Origin: Catonia carolina
Taxonomy: Eukaryota; Arthropoda; Insecta; Hemiptera; Achilidae
Length of the DNA stretch: 64,000 bases
Direction of reading: 5' to 3'
NCBI GenBank assembly: GCA_035578175.1
Contig: JAQMRL010000001.1
Location: forward strand, 432,029,545-432,093,544
The first letter of the stretch is position 1. Each line of letters opens with the position of its first letter. The notes under the pieces were generated by a model. The model was not told where the DNA came from and made no database searches. It saw only the letters and a program-made list of their open reading frames with translations. The translations under genes and the position numbers were made by a program. Positions 22,138 to 31,189 of this stretch are shown here, in pieces.

Positions 22138-23911
22138 ATATTTACCTTATACTTCCTAAATTCTGTCCCTCCCGTTCAGAAAATAGTGTTCAGATTGAAT
22201 TGATAATTTTCAAATTTAATGTAGCATAAAATCTTTAAAAATAATAAAAGAAATGTTAAGAAGTTTTCTGCGGTTTCCTGTGTTATAATTTATTAAAGTA
22301 AACAACAAGCATAAGAGCCATCTTAAGTTTAAATAATTTATAATCATAACATTTAACTTACTTATAAACTAAATTGAAACATTTATTTTAAAGTTTAATG
22401 TAGTTTTTATTAAGAATTATTTTAATAATAATGCGTAGGACTGTTGTAAACCAATCATAACACAATTGTCTCATTCTCTGACGCTGTACAACAATTCTTA
22501 CTGACGTAAATTCAAAATAATTACGTTACAAGTATTCTTTTTAATGAAAAAAATGTTAAAGTTTTTGTAACAAAAAGTTTCAATGGAAATTGTATTTTTA
22601 ATAAAATTTCTTCATCGTCTTTTGACAAAATAATTTTTCTTGTACGTTTGAAAATTTAATACAAATTGTAATTTATATGCTTAAAAATAAATGGAATAAT
22701 ATAGATGTTTAAAAAATTCATTTTATAAACGTATTCGTGTTAACTTTTTATTAAAAACAGAAAAAAATAAATAATGAAATTGCAGGCTCTGTTTTTTTCT
22801 GATGTTTGGTTCTTTTAAGTTTATTACTATTATTTCAAGAAGACGATTGATCGCTCCTTTATCCAATAAATCTTTGTCAAGACTGTCTGTCGACTCACTG
22901 AACACGCAAACCAAACCGTACTGGTCAAAAATTATTGTTCCTGAAAAAAGTAAGTTATCATTTTGCAATCAATAAATTGTACACCAAACCGTGCTAGCGT
23001 TTTCTCCAATTTTTGGCCAAAATTACATTTTTTGTTATTATTATTAACAGAAATATCTACAGTTTGTTCTTTAACAGAACAATAAATAAATTTGGTAAAA
23101 AAATAAGTTATCATGAAAAAGTATCTCATGAAAAAAAAACATTAAAAACCATTAGTACCTAATTATTGTCATTGTCCAAAAATTTAAAAATTATATTACC
23201 AGAAAATCCAATTAGAACCAATTAGAAATTAGAATTACATTTAGAATTATTATTATTATTAGATTACTAAATTTCCGATTAGAATTAGAACTAATTAGAA
23301 AGTGTCTGAGTTTAGCAGGTTTTTGGACATTGCTTTGCTGTATTTGATATCTTTCAAAAAATAACTACTGTTCACTGTTCGATATAAATAAAGAATGAAA
23401 CCAAATTTTTAAAAATAACTGTAATTATTTACTAAACAAATAAGTCCGTAGAGTGCTTTCACATTAACCTTCATATTGTACTACTGTTCCAATAAATATC
23501 CAATAGTATTCGTAAGATTGAAGCCAGTTCTCTTTCGCTTAACAATTTTCTATTGTAATTATAACTGTATAACGTTAAACAACATTGCGCTACCACAAAA
23601 CACAACAGAAAAATACTTGGGACTATATTTAGGTCGTCGCCTCACATAATAACTAAAAAGAAACACCTTAAGCTGACAGTACGTAAACTACACTAGTTAA
23701 TTGGTAAATACTCACCTTTGTCAAATGATTCAAAAATTATTTTATATAAATCCCTTTTAAAACTTATGTGGACACATTAGCTTCAATTGTGAGGTACATC
23801 TAGCACTTCAAACGTAAACATATTCGAACGTGTTCAGTCAAAATTCTTGCGGCGGACGCTGCAAATTCCGTGGTACATCAATAACACCTATATCTATGCC
23901 AATCTTAATAT
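22138..23911. other. AT-rich stretch; possible small MITE at 23168-23333
   Basis: No coding frame with a domain. At 23168-23333 the ends CATTGTCCAAAAA and TTTTTGGACATTG are inverted with one mismatch around ~165 bp of AT-rich DNA. This could be a tiny MITE, but there is only one copy in the window. The rest shows nothing recognisable. Confidence 0.35.
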
Positions 23912-25088
23912 TGTAACAGTCAGCCGATGACGGACGACAAAAACAAAAACAATGGAAAGAAATGGACCACAACATAGGACAGAACGAGTCAGCCCCACGT
24001 TGGGCGCCAATTTAATGTAACAGTCAAATGCCGACACACCAGCCGACTGACACATCAAAAACAGGTGTTGGGGTGTCACCTGAAAAAGAAACTTAAAGTA
24101 AACAAAAAATGACCACGGTCAGGATGCCACTATTGACCGAACTTACCTTGGTTATCATCCAAGCAGGGCAACTGGAGACCCATTAAACATCAATCCAAAA
24201 TATCCAAGTCGAAATTCCAAATTGAAATAATATAAATACGAAATGTGAATAAAATAAAACAAAATATTAATTAAAAAGCAAAAAACTCAAAACAAATTTA
24301 AATTTAGAAAAAGGTAAGCTACATTAAACAAACACACAGTAAGGCTACATTAACCTATATCTGCCTTGTCAGCTGATCATGTAAACAAATCGATCTGACA
24401 GAAAACAGCTGATTCGGTAACAGAACAGTTTAACAGACGACAAGCGGTCCATACAATCAAAATCCATTCTCCTTTACCCCAATGACAGGAACGCTGAAAA
24501 TAAGCTTAATCTAAATAGATGTAAGGATTGTGATATATAAAAATCAAATAAATAAAAATAAAAAAAAAAAAAAAACTTTCTAGACTCAAGTTCTAGAAAC
24601 AACAACCATTTTGACAGCTCGAAAAACCCTCCGAATACAATTAACTAAATATTATAAAACAAAGTTCATATCACAATGCTTACATACAAGGGATATTGGA
24701 ATTTCATCAATCAATAAATCAAACTCCAATTTTAAAAGGAAACAAATTAATCGAAATTTATTAAAAATATTAATAAAAAAGATAAAACATAAACTTTTTA
24801 ATTTACATTTTACTACTTCAATAGAGTTAGAAGCTCTATAGTAGTCTATTAATAAAACTACCCTGATAGCCGTTACAACAAAAGAGAATAGAATCATAAT
24901 ACCAAAATCATTTATCATAATGAAACAATAAAAGTAAGCCATGATCAACATTACAAGACATAACTTGCCTAAAATCATTCAACCAAAAATAAAATAATAA
25001 ATAAAAAACATTCTTTAAAACAGACAGGGATGGGAACTTTGAACTCAGTGAATTAGATCATAGACAAACAGATCTTTTAAATTATTAA
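23912..25088 (-). repeat. 3' LTR (element orientation) of the gag-protease retrotransposon
   Basis: Starts TGTAACAGTCAGCC on the plus strand and ends AAATTATTAA. It matches 30013-31189 at offset 6101. It contains, 104 bp from its left edge, a second TGTAACAG preceded by an internal copy of the primer-binding site (23992-24009). The stop codon of the protease ORF lies about ten bases inside it. Confidence 0.92.
23992..24009 (-). other. Primer-binding-site copy embedded in the 3' LTR
   Basis: The minus strand reads TGGCGCCCAACGTGGGGC, identical to the functional site at 29989-30006 and followed by the same TTAAAT spacer and LTR-end motif CTGTTACA. Since it lies inside the LTR it is duplicated in both LTRs. 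Confidence 0.85.
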
Positions 25089-26960
25089 TATAATATTATT
25101 ATTATTAGGTGCAGTTAATTGTATTGTACTCATACCTGCTGAAAATCCTGCGTTGAAGTATGTTAAAAAATCGAAACCGATAATTAATTTTGGTTCGATG
25201 TTCTTAACAACTATAAAAGTATGTAAGAATACTTCATTTTTAATTTGAACAGGTATTAGACATTGACGATTCACTCTTAATTTTCTTGAATTTATAACAC
25301 CACTAACAAATGTGTTACATAATGGTAGTATAGGTAATTCGTGTCTGCTGTTGATTTCTTGAAACACTCCCTCGTCAATCACACAGCATACAGCTCCGGT
25401 GTCTATTAAAACACAAAATGGTCTTCCAAATATTTTCACATCCAAATACATAAAATTAGGCTGATTATTTATATAATTCCTTTCCGCTTCTTTTTCTCCT
25501 AATAAATCTTTAATTAATTGATGTCGAAATATAATATTCAGTGATAATTTCTTCATTGATTCGTTATCATAGTTGATTACTTTATTCCTATAATCTATGT
25601 CCTTTATTTTTACTCCAGTATATACTTCAGTTGTAACGAAATGATAACTATCTTCACTCATAATTGTAATTATGTTTTGATTGAAATCCAAAGTCGCTCT
25701 ATGCGCAGCTAGCCAATCTGCTCCAATTATCGCTTTATAATTGAGCTCGCTCGTTAGATAACAATTTACTTTAAATTCTTCTTCATTTATTTTCACCCTA
25801 AGTTCAATATAATCCGTAACCCTAATTATATTTTTATTAATGATGCTAGTAAAATATACCGGTTCTGTTGTACTTATTTTGTTTGTCTGATCCAGTTCAT
25901 ATAATCTCACTATGTCCAGGCTTATTAAACATTTCTGCGATCCTGTATCCAATAAAAATAGCAAAATCTTGTCGTCGATTTGACAATTTAAATACTGCAT
26001 AAAATTTTTGTCTTGCTTAAACTGTGACAGCATTCCATTTATCCAAATTCTCGGATAATTTGTCGCAGCTACGATTTTCCATGATCGTGTGTCTTTTCCG
26101 GGTTGTATTATACCATTCGGCGTTGCCGATAAATTAGCATTTTGGTTATCGTTATTCCAGGGTTTTTCCTTTTCCACTGGCAGGTTATTTATTATTTCTT
26201 TACTGGAAGATGCCTTCTTAACTTCATTCTTCTGCTTTTCACTCATTCCATCACTATCTCGAACATAACTGCAACTCGCTCCATAATTAATCAAACAATT
26301 TATATTTTTACTTGTCGCTTTATTACAATTTTTATTATTCTTTTCCCCATTACAAATTTGTGTACTTTCGACATCAAATTGCTTATCTCCTTCAATCACT
26401 TCTTTAACATTGCCGATTTGTGCTTTACCGCAGTCAAATCGCTTAATTGTATCATCCTTCTTCATAACTCCCTTTTCCTTCTTCTTTAGTTCACTATTTT
26501 TACTATTATTACCCCCCTTTTTAAGTTGTTGCTTATGAACGATGCACTGTTCCACTTCTTTCTTCTTCTTCCTCAATTTTTCTTGCTTGATTCTATCAAT
26601 TACTTCTTTTCTCACGCATACTCTTCCATTTCTTATTTCATAATTATTCGGGTCAGCAGTCAACTTCCCGTCTTTTTCTGTCAATAAATCCAAATATTTT
26701 TCTTTAATTTTCTCACAACAATTACAAATTGTTTCATCCTGGTCACCAAATAATGTATTAATTGGCGTTATTTCGTCACTGGTGAAATTAATTCTACTAT
26801 TAACAACACGTGGTTCATCGAATTTTTTAATAGTTTTCTTCTTTTTATTCAGAGATTCAGTATTTAAATTTCCTTCCCCCTCCAAATCCTGTATCCTTAA
26901 TTTTTCTTCATTATGCTCTGATCCATTATCTTGCAATTTTTTCTTCTTATTAAAAATCAT
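25077..26960 (-). CDS. Tandem retropepsin protein, downstream of gag by an in-frame UGA
   Basis: Counting from the first ATG the frame has 627 residues. The same frame is open for 80 more codons upstream, up to the UGA that ends gag, so the ATG is probably not the real start. Residues 1-300 are Lys/Asn-rich with Cys pairs (ICNCCEKI, 78-85). Two aspartic-protease-like units follow: LLFLLDTGSQKCLIS (333-347) with KAIIGADWL (409-417), and FCVLIDTGAVCCVID (515-529) with KLIIGFDFL (591-599). Each has the D-T-G loop and the hydrophobic-hydrophobic-Gly motif of retropepsins, which normally work as homodimers. Here a single chain could fold as a pseudodimer. The frame ends in an Asn/Ile run and stops inside the LTR; no RT follows. 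Confidence 0.85.
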   Translation of the reverse strand: MIFNKKKKLQDNGSEHNEEKLRIQDLEGEGNLNTESLNKKKKTIKKFDEPRVVNSRINFTSDEITPINTLFGDQDETICNCCEKIKEKYLDLLTEKDGKLTADPNNYEIRNGRVCVRKEVIDRIKQEKLRKKKKEVEQCIVHKQQLKKGGNNSKNSELKKKEKGVMKKDDTIKRFDCGKAQIGNVKEVIEGDKQFDVESTQICNGEKNNKNCNKATSKNINCLINYGASCSYVRDSDGMSEKQKNEVKKASSSKEIINNLPVEKEKPWNNDNQNANLSATPNGIIQPGKDTRSWKIVAATNYPRIWINGMLSQFKQDKNFMQYLNCQIDDKILLFLLDTGSQKCLISLDIVRLYELDQTNKISTTEPVYFTSIINKNIIRVTDYIELRVKINEEEFKVNCYLTSELNYKAIIGADWLAAHRATLDFNQNIITIMSEDSYHFVTTEVYTGVKIKDIDYRNKVINYDNESMKKLSLNIIFRHQLIKDLLGEKEAERNYINNQPNFMYLDVKIFGRPFCVLIDTGAVCCVIDEGVFQEINSRHELPILPLCNTFVSGVINSRKLRVNRQCLIPVQIKNEVFLHTFIVVKNIEPKLIIGFDFLTYFNAGFSAGMSTIQLTAPNNNNIILII

Positions 26961-27200
26961 TGTTTTTATTTTTCTATTATTTTTGTGTTTATTATTATTG
27001 TTGATTTTCTTAAAATTAAAATATTTTTTTTCGTAATTATTTCTTTCATCTTTCTCACATTTCTTTTTATACTTATAGTCATTATCTTTATTATAATTAT
27101 TTTTATAATAATTATTTCGTATTCTTAATTCTTCTTTGTTGTTCCTATTCCATTTTCGATAATTGTAATTCTTTTCATTTCCACGTGTTGTATTTATTTG

Positions 27201-27203
27201 TCA
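27201..27203 (-). promoter_or_regulatory. Candidate leaky UGA stop between gag and protease
   Basis: The last gag codons are AAA AAT, then TGA CAA. Gag (start 29327) and the protease frame (26960) share the same reading frame, and the 80 codons between them contain no other stop (I translated them). This is the layout of stop-codon readthrough, as known for gammaretroviral gag-pol. Readthrough is inferred, not shown. Confidence 0.6.
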
Positions 27204-29327
27204 ATTTTTTTCCGAAGGTCCTGGTCCTTGATTCCGTTCTTCCTTCCGCTTTTCTTCTGTATTTCTTGGTGGCATTTGTCGATTTTCTCTTTCGTTCCAA
27301 TGTCCATGTTGCTGATATGGCTGTCGGTTTGTCGTAGTATTCGGATTTGGATTCTGATTCCTATTTTGATTATTTCCCTGGTTAGGTGGCCTATATTGTC
27401 CTCGATCACCCCTCCAGTTCGGTACAAAATTTTGTTGTGGTCTTGGTTGATTCCCATTTCCGTGGTTCTCATTTAATCTTCCGTAATTACCTCTTCCTCC
27501 TCCTTGATTGTTGTTGTTATTAAACGATCTATTCTGATTATATCCGTTATTACCGTTACCACCACTATTATTATTACGATTATTATTATTATAATTATAA
27601 GAATTAGTCCTTGGTTCGTTATATCCTCGTAAATAATCTCGTTGCTCGTTTCTGCTCCTTTCGTATGACACTTCCATTCTCCTTACAATTTCCTTAAATT
27701 CCACCATCGTTTCCGGTGGTCTAGCCCGTATTACCGTTGCAATTTCTCGTGGTAACTTTTCGATTAAAATCCAAATCAAACCTTTTTCCGATATTTTTTC
27801 TGTCAAGTAGCTGTTTTCTTTTTGGATCCGTTCGATGTATGTAGTCATTGTCGTTCGTCCGTCGTATGTACTTGAAGCGTCCACTATCCTGGATAAAGTA
27901 GCTCTTTCGTGACTTTCACCCCACACTTCCTTCCGAAATTCGCTTTTAAATTTCCCAAAATCTTCAAACTCCTCGATGTGTTCTCTATACCATGATGCTA
28001 CATCGGATCTTAATTTTGTAAGTAGTGCAATTTTCGTATCCTCCCATGGCAATTTGCACGTCTGCAATACGATTTCCACAGCTTTTAGAAATTCCAATGC
28101 ATGTGTTTCACTATTCTGTCCTCCAAAAATCGGTATTGACGCCACAGCACTTTGTATGGTTGTACTTACTTGGCACGGTCCTGCTGTTCCTGCTATTATT
28201 GTTTTCGGTTGTTTTCTCAATTCTTCCACTTCTTTACTCAGTTTGTCCACATTATCTTTTACTATAGATACGTTTTCTTTCATTATTCCGGTATCCGCAG
28301 TAATTAACGCCACTCTTTCGTTGATTTTACTATTTTCTTCATGCACCACCTTTTCCACTGTATTCGTGTTATATCTGCATGCTTCTTTTGTCTCGTCGAC
28401 TCGTTGGTTAATTGTATCTGTTACTGCTAATAAGTCCTGTGCAGCTGCTTGTTTGACCTGCTCAATATCGGATTTGACCTCCTTAACTTGTTCTTTTACC
28501 TCTCTTTGAACACTATCTATTCTCTTCCCGAGTTTTTCGGAACACTCATTGATTTTTCTTTGCGCGCGCTCCTCTGTTTCTTTAAGTGCCTCTTTTATTT
28601 TTGTTAATTCTTCTTGAGTCTTCTGTGTTGATTCCTTTATTTGGGCCTTGAATTGTCGTCGCGTTTCTTCTTGCTCTCTTCTTTGTTCTTGTTTTGCTTC
28701 TTCTATATGTTTTTCTATATTTCGTTGTGTTTTTTCGTATGCTTCTTTTGTCTCTCGTCTTGTTTTTTCTTGCTCCGCTTTTGTTTCCTCCAATCTTTCT
28801 TCCATATGAGCTTCAAACGTTTGTAAACCCTGATTGAAATTATCATGTATATCTTCAAATCGCTTTCTATTTTCCAATCGAGTATACTCTACGCTCTCTA
28901 GAATAGTCCTTAACGCACCAACTAAATCTGTGCTTTCGTCTGCTCTGTTTATATTATCCAGCGATGAAGTACGACCACTCATGTTCCTTGCACCCAACCA
29001 TGATTGACTATCATACGACTCACCCCAATCTCTTGTTGTTTGAGTTACTTCTGGCGCAAATACAGGCAATTGTGCACTGGTTCCTTCTCCAGTATATTCC
29101 GGTCCAGCTGTTGATGTTGCGGTTATGACTTGTGTCGGTACTATTTGCGGAGTTTGAGCCACTGTTTCCTGTTGTTGGTTATCTACACTCTCTTCAATGT
29201 TACTAATTATTACACTGTTCTCCATTTCGTTATCTGCTGGTTCGTTGTGGAGGCTAATCGTATCGTTGTTGATTATTTGTTCGGGAGCTTCCGGATTCTC
29301 GACGTTTTGTTGCGGTACGTTCTCCAT
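27201..29327 (-). CDS. gag: Gag-like structural protein (708 aa)
   Basis: It forms the particle in which the element's RNA is packaged. Residues 1-140 are acidic and polar. Residues ~145-375 are a long Glu/Lys/Arg-rich coiled coil (repeated EETRRQF, KETEERAQRK-type heptads). Residues ~395-545 look like a capsid region (ETHALEFLKAVEIVLQTCKL, DVASWYREHIEEF, LPREIATVIRARP). The C-terminal ~150 residues are Asn/Gly/Arg-rich with no CCHC zinc knuckle; an Asn-Gly-Arg tail probably binds RNA instead. The stop is UGA at 27201-27203, in the same frame as the protease protein. The coiled coil before the capsid is long compared with ordinary LTR-element Gag. Confidence 0.85.
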   Translation of the reverse strand: MENVPQQNVENPEAPEQIINNDTISLHNEPADNEMENSVIISNIEESVDNQQQETVAQTPQIVPTQVITATSTAGPEYTGEGTSAQLPVFAPEVTQTTRDWGESYDSQSWLGARNMSGRTSSLDNINRADESTDLVGALRTILESVEYTRLENRKRFEDIHDNFNQGLQTFEAHMEERLEETKAEQEKTRRETKEAYEKTQRNIEKHIEEAKQEQRREQEETRRQFKAQIKESTQKTQEELTKIKEALKETEERAQRKINECSEKLGKRIDSVQREVKEQVKEVKSDIEQVKQAAAQDLLAVTDTINQRVDETKEACRYNTNTVEKVVHEENSKINERVALITADTGIMKENVSIVKDNVDKLSKEVEELRKQPKTIIAGTAGPCQVSTTIQSAVASIPIFGGQNSETHALEFLKAVEIVLQTCKLPWEDTKIALLTKLRSDVASWYREHIEEFEDFGKFKSEFRKEVWGESHERATLSRIVDASSTYDGRTTMTTYIERIQKENSYLTEKISEKGLIWILIEKLPREIATVIRARPPETMVEFKEIVRRMEVSYERSRNEQRDYLRGYNEPRTNSYNYNNNNRNNNSGGNGNNGYNQNRSFNNNNNQGGGRGNYGRLNENHGNGNQPRPQQNFVPNWRGDRGQYRPPNQGNNQNRNQNPNPNTTTNRQPYQQHGHWNERENRQMPPRNTEEKRKEERNQGPGPSEKN

Positions 29328-29660
29328 TGCGGTTTACAAAATAAAAAAAAAATTTTTTTTTTTTTTAAAATACAATTTTCCAAAAAGGGAAAATTGAAAA
29401 TTTCACGAAAAATAGCAAAAACCGACAAAACAAAATTAAATAATAAAAAAAATTTTATCTCCAAATTTAAAGTTCACAAAATTTAACCAAATTGGTTAAA
29501 GAATATACAATCAAATTTAAATATAGTATTATAACTATAACTAGTAACTAAATTGTTCATACACAATTGTAAAACTACTGTTATCACAATACAATCAATT
29601 ACAACTATCCTAATAGGATATTATAACCCTTTATCAGATTATACAATTATCATTAAATAA

Positions 29661-29693
29661 AGATCTGTTTGCCTATTCACTAATCACTGAGTT
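29661..29693 (+). repeat. Leader segment inverted relative to the LTR outer end
   Basis: The plus strand AGATCTGTTTGCCTAT...CACTGAGTT resembles the minus strand of the LTR end (AGATCTGTTTGTCTAT...CACTGAGTT, right LTR 31144-31178), with about 31 of 36 aligned positions equal by eye. In element RNA the leader would be complementary to the start of the 3' U3. Confidence 0.6.
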
Positions 29694-29988
29694 ACCAGTA
29701 GGGCCATAAGGTCACTAACGTAAATAAAAAAATTTTACTTAATTATTGAAATTCCAATTTTTTAAAAACTACACACATAATATCATTTAACATACATAAT
29801 ACACATAGGTTAACACATTTCCAGTTTTCCATCTGAAAAAGAGAATTATTCAAAAACAAGGTATTCAAAACTCCTATAATTTAAATTTATTACAGCTTTA
29901 CATTGGTCCACCTATAACCTGAAAATGAAATTAAGATAAAAAAAAATTTTAAATTTATAACAAAAACAACCCAATAGTGCACGTCACA

Positions 29989-30006
29989 GCCCCACGTTGG
30001 GCGCCA
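29989..30006 (-). other. Primer-binding site complementary to a lysine tRNA
   Basis: The minus strand reads TGGCGCCCAACGTGGGGC, six bases inside the 5' LTR. This is the 18-mer known as the tRNA-Lys1,2 primer-binding site in retroviruses. It is the expected position for minus-strand DNA priming and fixes the element's orientation. Confidence 0.88.
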
Positions 30007-30012
30007 ATTTAA

Positions 30013-31189
30013 TGTAACAGTCAGCCGATGACGGACGACAAAAACAAAAACAATGGAAAGAAATGGACCACAACATAGGACAGAACGAGTCAGCCCCACG
30101 TTGGGCGCCAATTTAATGTAACAGTCAAATGCCGACACACCAGCCGACTGACACATCAAAAACAGGTGTTGGGGTATCACCTGAAAAAGAAACTTAAAGT
30201 AAACAAAAAATGACCACGGTCAGGATGCCACTATTGACCGAACTTACCTTGGTTATCATCCAAGCAGGGCAACTGGAGACCCATTAAACATCAATCCAAA
30301 ATATCCAAGTCGAAATTCCAAATTGAAATAATATAAATACGAAATGTGAATAAAATAAAACAAAATATTAATTAAAAAGCAAAAAACTCAAAACAAATTT
30401 AAATTTAGAAAAAGGTAAGCTACATTAAACAAACACACAGTAAGGCTACATTAACCTATATCTGCCTTGTCAGCTGATCATGTAAACAAATCGATCTGAC
30501 AGAAAACAGCTGATTCGGTAACAGAACAGTTTAACAGACGACAAGCGGTCCATACAATCAAAATCCATTCTCCTTTACCCCAATGACAGGAACGCTGAAA
30601 ATAAGCTTAATCTAAATAGATGTAAGGATTGTGATATATAAAAATCAAATAAATAAAAATAAAAAAAAAAAAAAAACTTTCTAGACTCAAGTTCTAGAAA
30701 CAACAACCATTTTGACAGCTCGAAAAACCCTCCGAATACAATTAACTAAATATTATAAAACAAAGTTCATATCACAATGCTTACATACAAGGGATATTGG
30801 AATTTCATCAATCAATAAATCAAACTCCAATTTTAAAAGGAAACAAATTAATCGAAATTTATTAAAAATATTAATAAAAAAGATAAAACATAAACTTTTT
30901 AATTTACATTTTACTACTTCAATAGAGTTAGAAGCTCTATAGTAGTCTATTAATAAAACTACCCTGATAGCCGTTACAACAAAAGAGAATAGAATCATAA
31001 TACCAAAATCATTTATCATAATGAAACAATAAAAGTAAGCCATGATCAACATTACAAGACATAACTTGCCTAAAATCATTCAACCAAAAATAAAATAATA
31101 AATAAAAAACATTCTTTAAAACAGACAGGGATGGGAACTTTGAACTCAGTGAATTAGATCATAGACAAACAGATCTTTTAAATTATTAA
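30013..31189 (-). repeat. 5' LTR (element orientation) of the gag-protease retrotransposon
   Basis: Direct repeat of 23912-25088. It includes the embedded primer-binding-site copy (30093-30110) and the second TGTAACAG (30117). An A-run of about 16 at 30661-30676 is present in both LTRs. The flank beyond 31189 (CCAATCATATT) does not repeat the left flank cleanly. Confidence 0.92.

Larger units (their letters stand above)
23912..31189 (-). mobile_element. Non-autonomous LTR retrotransposon: gag, UGA, tandem protease, no RT or integrase
   Basis: Two 1177-bp direct repeats at a constant offset of 6101 bp bound a 4924-bp interior. In the minus orientation: 5' LTR (30013-31189), a Lys-tRNA primer-binding site, a ~660-nt leader, gag (27201-29327), an in-frame UGA, a protein with two retropepsins (to 25077), 3' LTR. 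I found only one base difference between the LTRs (24071 region versus 30172 region), so insertion is recent. Reverse transcriptase, RNase H and integrase are absent and no polypurine tract is visible. The element must have been mobilised in trans. No target duplication is evident. Superfamily is unresolved (Gypsy-like is my guess). Confidence 0.9.

Noticed and set aside
24611..24978. Small open frames inside each LTR (76 and 108 residues), identical in both LTRs
   Set aside because: Identity follows from LTR duplication; composition is that of AT-rich DNA with no domain.
28025..28509. Plus-strand open frames opposite gag (for example 27976-28509)
   Set aside because: They are antisense shadows of the coiled-coil coding sequence; the minus-strand protein explains the region.
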